DNA of 64,000 nucleotides from Baia soyae (GTDB lineage Bacteria > Bacillota > Bacilli > Thermoactinomycetales > Thermoactinomycetaceae): contig NZ_SLXV01000004.1 in NCBI RefSeq assembly GCF_004341445.1, positions 1 to 64,000 on the forward strand, written 5' to 3'. Shown here one piece after another: positions 63,534-64,000 of the stretch. Position 1 is the stretch's first letter. Each line of letters opens with the position of its first letter. The notes beneath the pieces are model-generated. The model made no database searches, was not told the DNA's origin, and saw nothing but the letters and a program-made list of their open reading frames with translations. A program made the position numbers and the translations under genes.

Positions 63534-64000
63534 CTACTTTTGAGCAACAGACAAGCTACATAAATCATCCGAAAAAGTAGGACAAAATCCGGGATTCTGC
63601 TCACACATCTTCAGCGCAAAGTCAGGAACCTGCATACGAACGGCATTAAAGTAGTTTTTCAAGGCATGATTTCTACCTAGTGGGATCTCTAATGGAGTCG
63701 ATTCTTTATTGCATTGAAACGAAATAGGAAATAGATGATGGACATGGGAATAAGAGATCGTCTCTTCTGTAAAGGGTGGGGGAATTTCAGAAACCGGGTT
63801 AAGAGGAATGTAATCATGAAGATTGGTGATGCGAATACTTTGAGGGACTAACGAATTATACGCGTCCGCGAACCTGGGATCACCGACTTTAGGAGAACCG
63901 CTATGAGAAACGCAGATTCGTGAATAAGGGCCATTTACTGTTAAATCTGGGGCAGCTAGAGTGGCTAAGGCAGCGCCTAAACTGTGACCTGTGAGAAAAA
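63534..64000 (-). CDS. Class 3 lipase-like protein, C-terminal part (partial)
   Basis: The minus-strand frame is open from the window edge to the TAG at 63534-63536. It begins FLTGHSLGAALATLAAP, the GxSxG nucleophile of class 3 (fungal-type) lipases. SHSGSPKVGDPRFAD, LHDYIPLNP (catalytic Asp candidate) and GRNHALKNYF (His candidate) follow in the proper order. About 155 residues are in the window; the N-terminus lies beyond 64000. Whether it is secreted cannot be seen. Confidence 0.85.
   Translation of the reverse strand, partial: FLTGHSLGAALATLAAPDLTVNGPYSRICVSHSGSPKVGDPRFADAYNSLVPQSIRITNLHDYIPLNPVSEIPPPFTEETISYSHVHHLFPISFQCNKESTPLEIPLGRNHALKNYFNAVRMQVPDFALKMCEQNPGFCPTFSDDLCSLSVAQK

Overview
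The window is a chromosomal segment of a low-to-mid GC, endospore-forming Gram-positive bacterium. Sporulation genes (spoVS, spoIIIE, tepA, ylzJ, a YheC/YheD-type ATP-grasp) and the gene order tepA-ylzJ-spoIIIE ... ymfF-ymfH-ymfI-ymfJ-ymfK-ymfM-pgsA-cinA ... recA ... rny-ymdB-spoVS place it in Bacillales. A secreted zinc carboxypeptidase at 12.0-13.3 kb recalls carboxypeptidase T of Thermoactinomyces vulgaris almost word for word, including the mature N-terminus. I therefore infer family Thermoactinomycetaceae. That comparison is from memory, not from a search.

Layout. 1-107: right end of an IS3-family insertion sequence. 0.15-4.5 kb: an adenylate-forming (PaaK/CoF-synthetase-like) enzyme divergent from an ATP-grasp YheC/YheD protein, then a large secreted multidomain protein. 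4.7-9.5 kb: the glycerol regulon glpP-glpF-glpK-glpD (minus strand), with a cre site, two intrinsic-terminator leaders and a shared leader motif. 9.8-18.7 kb: a membrane Ser/Thr kinase, ung, carboxypeptidase T, the glyoxylate-bypass operon aceB-aceA with a duplicated palindrome, an M1 peptidase and a YdhG-like protein. 18.9-21.2 kb: queE-queC-queD-queF. 21.2-31.5 kb: phosphopantetheinyl transferase, FusB-like protein, DnaQ-like exonuclease, YitT protein, tdh-kbl, a DHA2 exporter and korA-korB. 31.8-45 kb: M19 dipeptidase, spoVS, ymdB, rny, then a tightly overlapping unit recA-recX-sbcD-like-split sbcC, an iron-sulfur assembly factor, a DEAD-box helicase, cinA and pgsA. 45-62 kb: three consecutive RodZ/YmfM-type membrane proteins, ymfK-J-I-H-F, a nucleoside-type (BMP) ABC transporter, spoIIIE, ylzJ and tepA. 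62-64 kb: a PadR regulator, a lipoprotein and the C-terminal part of a class 3 lipase.

How the genes work together. The glp genes import and oxidise glycerol under GlpP antitermination and probably CcpA. aceBA lets the cell use acetate or fatty acids. que genes make preQ1 for tRNA modification. recA, recX and a nuclease/SMC-like complex appear to be co-transcribed as one recombination-repair unit downstream of a LexA-like box.

Most unusual item: directly behind recX the Rad50/SbcC-type ATPase is split into three reading frames. One carries Walker A plus zinc hook, the second is a short coiled coil, and the third carries signature plus Walker B. They are coupled by overlaps, and the last two are separated only by an in-frame TAG followed by ATG. 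Other points are a promoter-leader-terminator arrangement in front of rny, a 17-bp palindrome repeated exactly 50 bp apart upstream of aceB, and RodZ-family triplication. No tRNA, rRNA or CRISPR array was seen. No gap between genes exceeds about 275 bases. All family assignments rest on motifs and remembered homologues; no database search was run.
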